64,000 bases of DNA, from contig MU626286.1 in the NCBI GenBank assembly GCA_025603075.1, positions 62,001 through 126,000 of the forward strand. Direction: 5' to 3'. Positions 53,129 to 64,000 of the stretch are shown one piece after another (position 1 is the first letter of the stretch; each line of letters opens with the position of its first letter). This DNA is from Neoconidiobolus thromboides FSU 785. Lineage: Eukaryota > Entomophthoromycota > Entomophthoromycetes > Entomophthorales > Neoconidiobolaceae. Made by a program: the position numbers and the translations under genes. The notes below the pieces were generated by a model. It was not told where the DNA came from. It worked only from the letters and a program-made list of their open reading frames with translations, and did not search any database.

Positions 53129-53640
53129 ATGAATTCAAACACAACCTTTCCAGTAGATACTAAACAAGCTAGTTATTTAATTCATGATATTGATACAGAT
53201 ATTATTTGTTTAAATTTTAATAATAAAATTGTGGCTATAGTGACTCAGATTGGTAAAGTTGGTAGCTTGGTAAATTTGTTTTCAATTTATGTCGAAATTT
53301 AAATTTAAATCCCTTTTAGTTACAATCTATTGTCACCAATCCTGATGGTGGATCAGTGAACTATGATGAATTTAGTGTACGAAGTATTGAAAAAATTGGC
53401 GAAAAGTATTTAGTTGATACTAAATTTTTATTGGGTAACCAAACTGAAACTGGATCGATTTATGAAATTATTGCTTCTCAATTATGTAACCTTATTGTAG
53501 CTGATAATCCTATGGAAAGAAGACCAGTTCTTTTAGCACTTGCTTTAGATAAAAGCTTATTTTTAAATGAAAACCAAAGAAAATTAAAGGATGCTATAAG
53601 ATGTATACCAGAATTAATTCAAGATAATAAAGCTTGGTGA
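53129..53640 (+). CDS. PSMG3: Proteasome assembly chaperone 3-like protein
   Basis: PAC3/Poc3 acts with PAC4 as a dimer that helps assemble the alpha ring of the 20S proteasome. Two exons join over a short intron after IGKVGSL; the second exon covers 53323-53640. The protein, about 155 residues, has DIICLNFNNKIVAIVTQIGK, matching the PAC3 strand-turn of the human protein (F-x-x-x-I-x-V-x-V-T-Q-x-G-K-x-G), then TKFLLGNQTETGSIYEIIA and RPVLLALALDKS near the C-terminus, all in PAC3 order. ATG 53129 lies 20 codons inside a longer non-ATG frame that is pyrimidine-repeat sequence. Similarity in this family is low, so the call rests on pattern order. Confidence 0.8.
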
Positions 53641-54202
53641 TAAACTTTATGTCCTCCAGCTGGTAAAAGCCGTATAAGCAAAAAAGTATCGTGTGTTTTA
53701 TATAATATTTATGCAATTTTAAATATTAAAAATGTCTATCAATATTTTAACAGAATATTTTCTTTATAATGTTAGTAAATTTATACAAATACTGCTTTCT
53801 GAATTATTTATCGTTTTAGATGATCTATTTGTTACTTCATTTAATAAAAAAGGTCCCAACTAATAACTTACATACTAAATGTAATTACATTTAATGTATT
53901 ATATTTCCTATGGTAAAGTTAAACTGCATTTTATAGTAAAAAATAACATTTTACTCTTATTATCTCAAAGTCTCATAATGTCAAATATCATTTGTTAGAT
54001 ATATTATATATTATTTTTTATTATCTTAATTTACAATACTTCTATAAATTCATGTCAACCATTTTATTAGAAATATAATATACCATTCTCATCAACATTT
54101 TAAAAAATCAAGCAAAACCTCAGCTAAATAGTTGATTGGTTTGTTCAAATCAATATAAGGGATGACGCATCAAAACTCCATTTTAATTTTTCAATTTCAA
54201 AA
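53641..54202. other. Intergenic spacer between PSMG3 and NUDT21
   Basis: 560 bp without a supported feature. An upstream ATG frame of 17 codons opens near 54163 and ends just inside the NUDT21 start; it could be a small upstream frame. Confidence 0.35.
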
Positions 54203-55067
<865 letters not shown>

Positions 55068-55112
55068 AATATTAATTTTAATAAAATCAAAGTTAAGTAA
55101 AAATATTGTACT

Positions 55113-56064
55113 TTATTTTAAATTTTCTAATAAATAAGTTAACATTATGGATGAGTTTTGTTCCACTTTCAAATCTGCTAGATCATCTGCTCTAGTTGGT
55201 CCAAGGTTTAATATATATACTTGCTTACCATTGTTTTTAGCTGATAAAGCTAAACGATAAGCTGAAGGAGTGGCCAGTGATGAGCCAATAACCAAAAGTG
55301 AGCTAGTATTTTCAATTTGAAATTTGGCTTCTTCCCTAGCTTTTTGTTTCATATTTTCACCAAAAAAGACCACGGAGGGTTTATAAAACCCATCATTACA
55401 TTTTAAACAAGAGGGTATATTAAATAAATTAAATGGTGTATTGTCTGGTAATAAAATATCGCCATCGGGGGTAGTTTGTGGTTGAGTTTTTGAATTTTCA
55501 AATTGTTGTAGATAATTATGCCATTTCGGATTCATATCGGATAGCATTTCTTGAAAACTCTCCCTTTTTATTTGATGTTTGCAACTTAAACATTCCACAA
55601 AGCTCAAAGTACCATGTATTTCAGTCACGTTTTTTGTGCCTGCTTTCTGATGTAAATTATCTACATTTTGTGTTATGACATGTTTAACATACCCTTGCTG
55701 TTCTAATGCAGCCAATGCAAAGTGTGACGCGTTAGGTTTTGATGTTGAAAATTTAGGAAATCCAAAATAAGAACGTGTCCAATACCTCTGTCTTCTTTCA
55801 TGACTGGATGCAAAATGTTGATACGTTATAGGCTTAAACCCTGGGTTAACAACATATGCTCCATTTGGTCCTCGATAATCTGGAATTCCAGAATCTGTGC
55901 TTATTCCTAGAATTTGATTAGTCGCCTTCTATCTTGATTGATAAGTTTTTACCTGCTCCAGTTAATACTACCATACCACCTTGATTTAGGTTGTTTATAG
56001 CTGCTTTTAATAGCTGATCTTTTAGCGATATTTCTTTTAGTGTTTTTGTAGCAATTGTTGACAT
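55113..56064 (-). CDS. SIRT4: Sirtuin, SIRT4 type (class II)
   Basis: NAD-dependent lysine deacylase; SIRT4 acts in mitochondria as lipoamidase and deacylase. Two exons encode about 300 residues. The NAD motif GAGISTDSGIPDYRGPNGAY is rebuilt across the intron ending at about 55918. Catalytic region: YVKHVITQNVDNLHQKAG, then EIHGTL with the catalytic His. The zinc site is C-x2-C ... C-x2-C (CLSCKH and SCLKCNDGFYKP), followed by SVVFFGENM and VIGSSLATPSAYRLA. The N-terminus (MSTIATKTLKEISLKDQL) is short and lacks an obvious strong import signal, so location is uncertain. Its ATG is 96 bp from that of the divergent TRMT61A gene. Confidence 0.93.
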
Positions 56065-56160
56065 TTTGAATTCTAAAAATCAAGAATAAATTAATTTCAA
56101 TTTTTACAATTAAATTCAACTTGTAAAGAATTCTAACTTTATTTTATTTGGATCGAAAAA
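56065..56160. promoter_or_regulatory. 96-bp bidirectional promoter, SIRT4 / TRMT61A
   Basis: Only 96 bp separate the divergent start codons, so the two core promoters share this stretch. Confidence 0.55.
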
Positions 56161-57457
<1,297 letters not shown>

Positions 57458-58021
57458 ATTAACTCTATTCATATTGAATTATTAAAAATTATAGATTTTT
57501 AGAATGTATTGTTTGTTACTGTATTTAATTAATTGAGTGTTACATATACAAGATGGTGTTAAAACTGGATTTTAGACATTTAGAGGTAATAGCTATTATG
57601 TTTTTAGGATTAACGGTTTTACGTGGGTTTATGCAGTTTAAAGATGTTTAGTTATTTAATTCATAAAGCATAATGTTTTATTAAAGTTGTGATAAATGAG
57701 ATTCTAACTTAATATTGTCTTTGGTTTATTATATAGATTAATTAATATCTGTTAATTGAAGGGGCCGAAAGCAGTACTAATTTCTTTTATAAAATATTAA
57801 AAACGGCTCTTCAAACATATAGTTGAAGTTAAACTAAATTTCTAACTTTTATTGATTACATTATTTTACATTAGTGTACCAGTACTGCAGCTAAAAAAAA
57901 TTCTAATAAAAATCATCATGTAATTAATAAATTTAAAAACTATCAGTCGTATTATTTTTTATAGCTGGAATTATATATAAAGTAAATAACAATGGTGATA
58001 TGTATTTAATTTATAGCACAA
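57458..58021. other. Spacer between convergent TRMT61A and ACOT9 genes
   Basis: Contains a 32-residue plus-strand frame at 57553-57651 with a hydrophobic core; otherwise AT-rich with no feature. Confidence 0.35.
57553..57651 (+). CDS. Possible 32-residue single-pass microprotein
   Basis: ATG to TAG encodes a short protein with a charged head (MVLKLDFRHLE), one hydrophobic stretch (VIAIMFLGLTVLRGFM) and a polar tail (QFKDV). Its size and layout are like those of tiny subunits of mitochondrial or ER membrane complexes, but I do not recognise it. It lies 95 bp downstream of the TRMT61A stop and could simply be 3' UTR. Confidence 0.22.
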   Translation: MVLKLDFRHLEVIAIMFLGLTVLRGFMQFKDV

Positions 58022-59567
58022 TTAACTATTATCAACTGTAAGTCTTTTACGTCTAGCTTCTAAATATTCCATACACTCAGCGTATGATTTTGGTAATACT
58101 CTTGGTACTGGAAATTGATCACTGTCTGGTGTTTGGAAAGTAAAATGGAAAGTATTCGTAATTCCATTATCTGTTCTATCTGGGGAGATAACTCTAGCTT
58201 GTACAGAAACTTGAAGTAATGAATCTTCAATGGAAGAAGATCCATCATGCTTTTCAGGGGTATGGGCCACCTTGGAAGTTAACGTTAAAATAGAACCAAT
58301 TGGTACCGATTTTCTGAATAAAATTTCATCTGAAGCTAAAAATCTTGGTACTGTTCCAATATAGTTATAACCAGTTACCCAAGCGAGTTGGAAGGCTAAT
58401 CTCATAAGGTAGCCACCAAAAATAAAATTATGCACGTTTCGGTCCTAAAAGAAAGTTATTACTATCAAACACAATAGCTTTTTTTAAAATACCTGTGGCT
58501 GACACACAGTAACAGATTGTAATTGGGTAGAACTCATCCATTTAACATTAGATGGCATTGGACTGGTTTCATCTAAATATTTTAAACTTTCTAAATAAAG
58601 ATCATGTACAAGTAAACGTTCTTCGGCTGTAGGTGGAGCCTTAGTTAATGATTTTTGTACTGTAGCCATTTTACGAGCTTTAGAAGCCAAGCCATCATTA
58701 AAAAGTTTCTTTTCTCTATCTCCACGAACCAGTAATGGATGAAGTTGAGAAGCACGTTTGGTATACTTATCCCTAGCTACCATAGTAAACTTTGCTTCTA
58801 GAATAGCAGGGCTATTTGATAATGTGATAGCTTCATTTGTTCCTATTTTATTAGGATCAATTTCTTCCATCTTTATAAATATTTCCATGGAACTGTAACC
58901 AACATATGAAACATGTCCGCCCAATCTATAATTTTTTTCAGGATTGATTCGCTTGTGGATGGCTATACGGTCGACGGAAGCAGTGACAATAGTTAAATGA
59001 GAAGAAGCTACCTTTTCATTACAGTATTTGTATCCGATTCCAGCTGCTAATTTATCAAGATCTTCCATTACTTTACCTACTTTAATTTCACCCCAGGCGT
59101 TTTCATATTGTTTTAAAAGTTCTAAATCATCTTTAAAATTTAAATGGATCTCTAAATAAGAATCAGCCATAGTACGTAAAGTCAAATCAGTTTCTTTTTT
59201 TTCTGTTTTATTTTGATTTTTATCCTTGGTGTTTAAACTGTCTCTATACGCACCACTTGGTATTACGGAAAAAAATTCTTCTAATAAGTTCATACTTTCT
59301 GGTGTACCTATCTTTTCATGTTTGGTGCTCAAGATTTCATCTACTTGTTTGACACCAGAAGCTGATTAAGTTAGAGTTATGAGATTTAAAAAGCATATTT
59401 ATTTTACCTAGCGCATCTTTTAAATCAGATACAACACCTTTATATTCTTTATCGTTACTTTTGGGTGGCTCTGTTTTAGTATTCAATCCTCTGTTTAACA
59501 TGGGTTCATAATTGATCTTATTTCCTTTCAAAATTGTTTGAAAACTATTTTTGATTAACCTTTTCAT
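58022..59567 (-). CDS. ACOT9: Acyl-CoA thioesterase, ACOT9-like (double hotdog)
   Basis: Mitochondrial thioesterase that hydrolyses acyl-CoA to free acid and CoA. Three exons from ATG 59567 encode about 470 residues. The N-terminus is basic (MKRLIKNSFQTILKGNKI), as for mitochondrial import. First hotdog half: MADSYLEIHLNFKDDLELLK, IVTASVDRIAIHKRINPEKN, RLGGHVSYVGYSSMEIFIKM. Second half, after an intron at about 58446-58490: NFIFGGYLMRLAFQLAWVTG, then PIGSILTLTSKVAHTP and FHFTFQTPDSDQFPVPRVLP. The NFIFGGYLMR motif and the V-x-R-I x3 H pattern are those of the ACOT9/10 group. An intron of 42 bp lies near 59366-59408 and links exon 1 to VKQVDEILSTKHEKIG. Confidence 0.9.
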
Positions 59568-60521
59568 TTTCAAACAATTGACTAAGTTTTAATAAAAGAA
59601 ACATTTTGATTTTTGATGAGGTAATATATAAATGGGGGATTACAAATTAATTGAAAGTTTTTCGAATTTTTTAAATTTCCGAAAAAATCAATAAAGTTTA
59701 AGGTTCTAGAATTTTAGTTTAAGAAGACATCTTCAATTATCTGGGCTATTCCTTAAAGTAAAATATTTTGAAGTTGATATAGGCTTTTCCTACCAAAATC
59801 TATAAAACGCTTTGATAAAGCTAAAGATATATTAGTATTGTTACATTTTTTAACCTCAAGTTGTATTTATATGTTTTAAAGAAATTTGATGGTATAGATA
59901 ATAAAATTTTTGTTCTTCAAAAATTCTAAACCATTAAATGAATAACTTGTATTAACGCGGAGCTACTTTATTATCAGTCTAAGAACATTATTTCATTTTA
60001 AAGTTTACCAGAATATTGTATATTTTATCATCCTTTAACATGCTATAAATTTAAAAATCCATTGATATATAGCAGATATATTCAAAGATGTATAAAGTCT
60101 TGACAATGTGTTATTTATCATTTAAAGTTAGGTAGCCTACCTTTAGCTGTAAAGAATTTAAGCTGAGGTCTTCGACATGAAGAATAGTTAATTTTTAATC
60201 TTTAAACTAAAAAGAGATATCCGCTTTATCAGAAAGCAGCTCATTAAATAAATAGATAAGAAACAAAACTTAGCAGTACTATGTTTAAAAACAATCTTTA
60301 TTTAATCAAATCTAAACCCTATTGCGTTAAAATTTACTATTTTGATACCAACTTAAAAAATTTACTAAATATGCTTAATCAATTACAAATTAGTAAATTC
60401 CAATCTAAAAAGATCCCATAAAATTTCATTGATCCATTTCGAATTAATTAAAAGAAAATTGAAATCAAAATAATTACTTTTGTAATAAAAGAAAAAGTTT
60501 GAATCTAAATAAAATAGAAAA
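59568..60521. other. Intergenic spacer between divergent ACOT9 and SRP40
   Basis: About 950 bp, AT-rich, holding both promoters; nothing further supported. Confidence 0.4.
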
Positions 60522-62861
60522 ATGGGCTCCAATAAACGACCAGAACTTGATTCTTTAATTTATCAATATCTTTTAGATCAAGGTTTAGAAAAAGCAGCAA
60601 AAGCTTTAAAAAATGAAGCTGGTGATGTAAGTTTGTTGTTTTTTACATAGACTTTTAGCTAATGTTTTGTATAGAAAATATCCACTAAAGTTACTGGTGA
60701 TTTGAGTGAAGCTTTTGAGTTATATAAGTAATTTTAAATATTTCTATTCAATTAAGTATCTTATTCCATAATATTAGGAAATCTGATGCCACTTTGACAA
60801 AAGAAGGTAAATTACTCTCAAAATATAAGTACATAACGTTAACTTAATATTTTCAGGATCTGTTAAAAATGTAGAAAAAGAATCAGACTCAAGCAGTGAT
60901 AGTAGTTCAAGTAGTTCAGATAGTGATAGTAGCTCAAGTAGTTCAGATAGCTCAAGTAGTTCAGATAGCTCAAGTAGTTCAGATGGTGATAGTAGCTCAG
61001 ATAGTGATAGTAGTGATAGTGAAGAAGAATCTAAAGATTCATCATCTAACTCAACTGAAAGCAAAGAAGAAGACAAAAAAGAATCAAGTAGCTCAGATAG
61101 CGATAGTAGTTCAAGTAGCTCAGACAGTGATACTAGTGATAGTGAAGAAGATAAAAAAGAAGACAAGAAAGAAGAATTAAAATCAAGCTCAAATAGCTCA
61201 AGTAACTCAAGCAGTGATTCTAGCTCAAGTAGCTCAAGTAGCTCAAGTAGCTCTGATAGTGAAAGCGAAGAAGAGTCATCGTCAAAATCGTCTGAGAGCA
61301 AAGAAGAGGATAAAAAAGAATCAATAGAATCAACTAGCTCAAATAGTTCAAGTAGCTCAAGCAGTGATTCTAGTAGTTCAAGCAGTGATAGTAGCTCAGA
61401 CAATGATAGCAGTAGCGATAGCGAGGATGAGAAAGACTCATCAGATAAATCGTCTGAAAGTAAAGAAGATAGAAAAGACTCATCAGAATCAAGTAGCTCA
61501 AGTAGCTCAAGCAGTGATTCTAGCTCAGACAGCGATAGTAGTTCAAGTAGTGATAGTGAAGATGAAGATTCATTAAACAAATCATCTGAAGATAACAAAG
61601 AGGTACCAGAATCAAGCTCTAGTTCAAGTAGTGATTCTAGCTCAAGTAGTTCAGATAGTGACAGTAGCTCAGGAAGTGATAGTGAAGAAGAAGATAAAAA
61701 AGAGTCATCTGAAAGCAGAGAAAAAGAAAAAGAATCAAGCAGTAGTAGCTCAAGTGGTTCAGACAGTGATAGCAGCTCAAGTAGCGATTCTAGCTCAGAT
61801 AGTGATAGTGAAGAAGAAGATAAAAAAGAGGAACCAAAGTCAGAATCTAGCTCAAGCAGTGATAGTAGCTCAGACAGCGATAGCAGCTCAAGCAGTGATA
61901 GTGATAGCAGTGATAATGAAGAAGAGTCTAAAGATTCATCATCTAATTCAACTGAAAGCAAGGAAGACGAGAAAAAAGAATCATCAGATTCTAGCTCAAG
62001 TAGTTCAAGCAGTAGTGGCAGCTCAGATAGTGACGCCAGTTCAGATAGCAGTAGTAGTGATAGTGAAGATGAAAAAGACTCATCAGATAAATCATCCGAA
62101 ACCAAAGAAGAGGATAAGAAGGAGTCATCAGAATCAAGTAGCGATAGCAGCTCAGATAGTGATTCTAGCTCAAGCAGTGATTCTAGCTCAAGCAGTGATT
62201 CTAGCTCAGACAGTGATTCTAGCTCAGACAGTGATAGTGAGGATGAAAAAGACTCATCAGATAAGTCGTCTGAAAGTAAAGACGATAAAAAAGAATCATC
62301 AGACTCTAGTTCAAGTAGTGATTCTAGCTCCAATTCTGATAAAAATGAAACTGAAGAATCAAATGGAAAACGTAAGAGTGCCTCACCACTCCCAGAATCT
62401 AAAAAATCAAAAACTAATGAGTAGGTGATTTATTTGATTATATAGAATAAAATTGTTAATATTATTTTTTTATTTTTTTATTTTAGTGTAAAGAGAATTA
62501 ACCATAATACTAAGGTAAAATTTATAGTTGGATTTAAAAGAGTTTGTTTAATATTAATAAATTTTAGGGAGCTCCAAAAGAAAGATTTTGTCGTATTAAA
62601 GATGAAGATGCCGTAGTTCATGACGAAAGACTTATGGATAATCGATTTACATCCAAGGTAAAGTTCAATTCAATGGTTAATTCAATTTCAAATTAATTAT
62701 TATTATAGGGTGGAGCTTTTGGTTCATATGGCGAAAAAGCACATAATGACTTAATTGTTACTCGTGGTAAAGGATTTACTAAAGAAAAAAATAAGAAGAA
62801 GCGTGGTTCTTATCGTGGCGGTGCTATTGATTTCCAATCTCACTCCATTAAATTTGAGTAA
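60522..62861 (+). CDS. SRP40: Nucleolar phosphoprotein Srp40/Nopp140-like
   Basis: A nucleolar and Cajal-body chaperone of snoRNPs. Eight or so exons. The N-terminus is a LisH-like dimerisation motif ([20 protein letters not shown]), then a huge acidic serine tract from about 60885 to 62340 made of SSSDSDSSS-type runs separated by short basic and acidic linkers (such as [22 protein letters not shown]), the Nopp140 alternation of CK2-target serine blocks and Lys linkers. After the intron at about 62420, [20 protein letters not shown], then [40 protein letters not shown] and [10 protein letters not shown] form the conserved SRP40 C-terminal domain. The tract is roughly 480 residues, longer than in yeast Srp40. 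The antisense Leu-rich frame is an artefact of AGT/GAT codons. Confidence 0.93.
60885..62340 (+). repeat. Serine-coding tandem repeat tract of SRP40
   Basis: Imperfect units built from GATAGT, AGCTCA, AGTTCA, TCAAGT codons in blocks of about 60-110 bp; four-fold degeneracy is used, so purity is kept at protein level and not DNA level. Confidence 0.8.
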
Positions 62862-63269
62862 ATGATATGGAATTGAATGAAAGTTTTTGATAATTGATTG
62901 AATAATACATAACCCATGGATTATACTATAGACATACTTTAATAAATTAAATGTTTTTTAAAATATCAAACATAAAGTTCAATTCATTTGCTTTTGTTTT
63001 ATAATGGAAATTAATAGAATAAGCAATTAGTTGTTGATATATAGTAAATGGGTTCAGTATGCTTATACTGACTTTAACATAATATTATATCAAATGGTTT
63101 TAATAAAATGTAATAATGTAGATTAATGTTTAAACTATTTTATAAATAAGAATTAGTTATATACATTCAATTAAACTTTTGATGTAATGCACATAAAGTA
63201 TCTAGATTAATAAATATATAAAATAAACTACACAAGATAAATAATAATTATATATTGAATCATTTATAT
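62862..63269. other. Spacer between convergent SRP40 and PHOSPHO-type genes
   Basis: AT-rich 408 bp; poly(A) signals of both genes are expected here. No other feature. Confidence 0.35.
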
Positions 63270-64000
63270 TTATAACTCCTTTTTAAAGACATCTAAAACC
63301 TCCTTTGCTTGATCCCAATAGATAATTTTAGCTTTAATTTGGTGGCTATCAGTAGTTAATATTTTAGCTAATTTACGTCCTTTTCTAACTAAAAATAAAT
63401 CACCCCTAAAAGAAGATTACAAGTTAACATATGTTTCTGTTAAATTCATGTCAGCGCTTACTCGTCTAATGCACAGCCAGCACAGAAATCATTCATACCA
63501 TCCCCAATATAAATTGTTTTCTTGTAGTCGAATCGATTTTTTAATTGTTTCACTTTAATTCCTAAATAAAACAATTCCTAAATATACATGACCAACTATA
63601 AACTATTTATCTTTTACCTTTACATAAATTAACAGAACAAGTATTCTCAATCCCATTAGCTTTTGTATTACAATTTGGTGGTGTATTAAATACGGGTAAT
63701 AAAGTGATCAAATTTCCCTCAATCTTAGCTTCATTAGTAATAATATTATCAAAACAATCAATTAACTTATAATTCTTTAAAATAGTTGATAAAAATAGTG
63801 AGTTTCCATCTGATATAATATTAATTGAATGATCTTGTTTTTTAGCTAATAAAATAGCTTCAACCATATTAGAGGAAATTGGAAATGTTGATAAACATTG
63901 CTGAATTTGTTCGGGTGTAGTTCCCTTGGAATGAATTACTTTTAAATTCGATTGCTAACAGAATCAATATAAACATAAATATAAATATTATGTTTAGTCT
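63270..64000 (-). CDS. HAD-superfamily phosphatase, PHOSPHO1/2-like, C-terminal part
   Basis: Phosphatases of this group act on phosphocholine, phosphoethanolamine or pyridoxal phosphate. Visible exons (63270-63954, with introns) encode the C-terminal two thirds. Motif II: IISDGNSLFLSTILKNYKL; the insert includes LPVFNTPPNCNTKANGIENT, close to the family's substrate-facing region; motif III/IV: RFDYKKTIYIGDGMNDFCAG, the GDG-x-N-D loop. It ends DLFLVRKGRKLAKILT, then a short tail ...LDVFKKEL with TAA at 63270-63272. The catalytic nucleophile motif (D-x-D) lies beyond the right edge, past an intron that starts upstream of 63955. Confidence 0.87.

Noticed and set aside
60774-62333. 519-codon minus-strand frame of Leu/Ser/Glu across SRP40
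   Set aside because: It is the antisense of AGT/GAT/TCA serine codons; the plus strand has the N-terminal LisH-like motif, spliced frames and the conserved SRP40 C-terminal domain.

Overview
This window is AT-rich nuclear DNA of a eukaryote, almost certainly an early-diverging fungus. Genes are split by many short spliceosomal introns of about 45-65 bp (GTAAG-like donors, TAG/AAG acceptors), stops are standard, and there is no operon structure. The gene set mixes fungal genes (Stt4-type PI4-kinase, Gna1, Iqg1-type RasGAP, Srp40, a Cyc2-like flavoprotein, a DHA2 drug antiporter) with genes lost from budding yeasts (SCAI, WDR89, NUDT21/CFIm25, KDM8-like JmjC, ACOT9, SIRT4, PHOSPHO). That mix plus the base composition points to Zoopagomycota/Entomophthoromycotina, perhaps a Conidiobolus-like fungus; the lineage is inference.

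Layout. 1-4.5 kb: 5' part of STT4 (minus), running off the left edge. 4.5-9.8 kb: gene-poor island A with decayed F-box/LRR-like genes and four short fold-back elements. 9.8-19.8 kb: compact block with GNA1, SCAI, an oxysterol-binding protein, a KDM8-like JmjC gene head to head with WDR89, U1-C and a GFA/CENP-V-like protein. 19.8-34 kb: a GPI-type secreted protein, two fold-back elements, a 7-TM protein, the IQGAP homologue, histone H1 and a DHA2 MFS transporter, all minus. 34-39.7 kb: gene-poor island B with LRR-like remnants and three fold-back elements. 39.7-45.4 kb: three Asn/His/Ser-rich disordered proteins, two of them a tandem duplication that includes the promoter. 45.4-49.4 kb: island C with a dead T5orf172-like gene, tRNA-Ser(AGA) and seven fold-back elements. 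49.4-64 kb: dense housekeeping block with CYC2-like, NARS2, UBC7, PSMG3, NUDT21, SIRT4, TRMT61A, ACOT9, SRP40 and, at the right edge, a PHOSPHO-type phosphatase.

The most notable features are (1) a family of about 16 recognisable miniature fold-back elements (92-100 bp, ends GGGGATG/CATCCCC, centre AGCGCT) that sit outside genes and appear to make 4-bp target duplications (ATAT, ATAA, ATCT, ATAC); (2) the disordered-protein cluster, whose three genes each carry a TGACATCA/TGACGTAA-type element next to a TATA box about 40-85 bp upstream of the ATG; and (3) very small coding exons: 8 nt opening STT4, 11 nt inside NUDT21 and 19 nt opening U1-C. No gene recognised here works in a shared pathway with its neighbours; linkage is mostly by compact divergent promoters of 62-200 bp.
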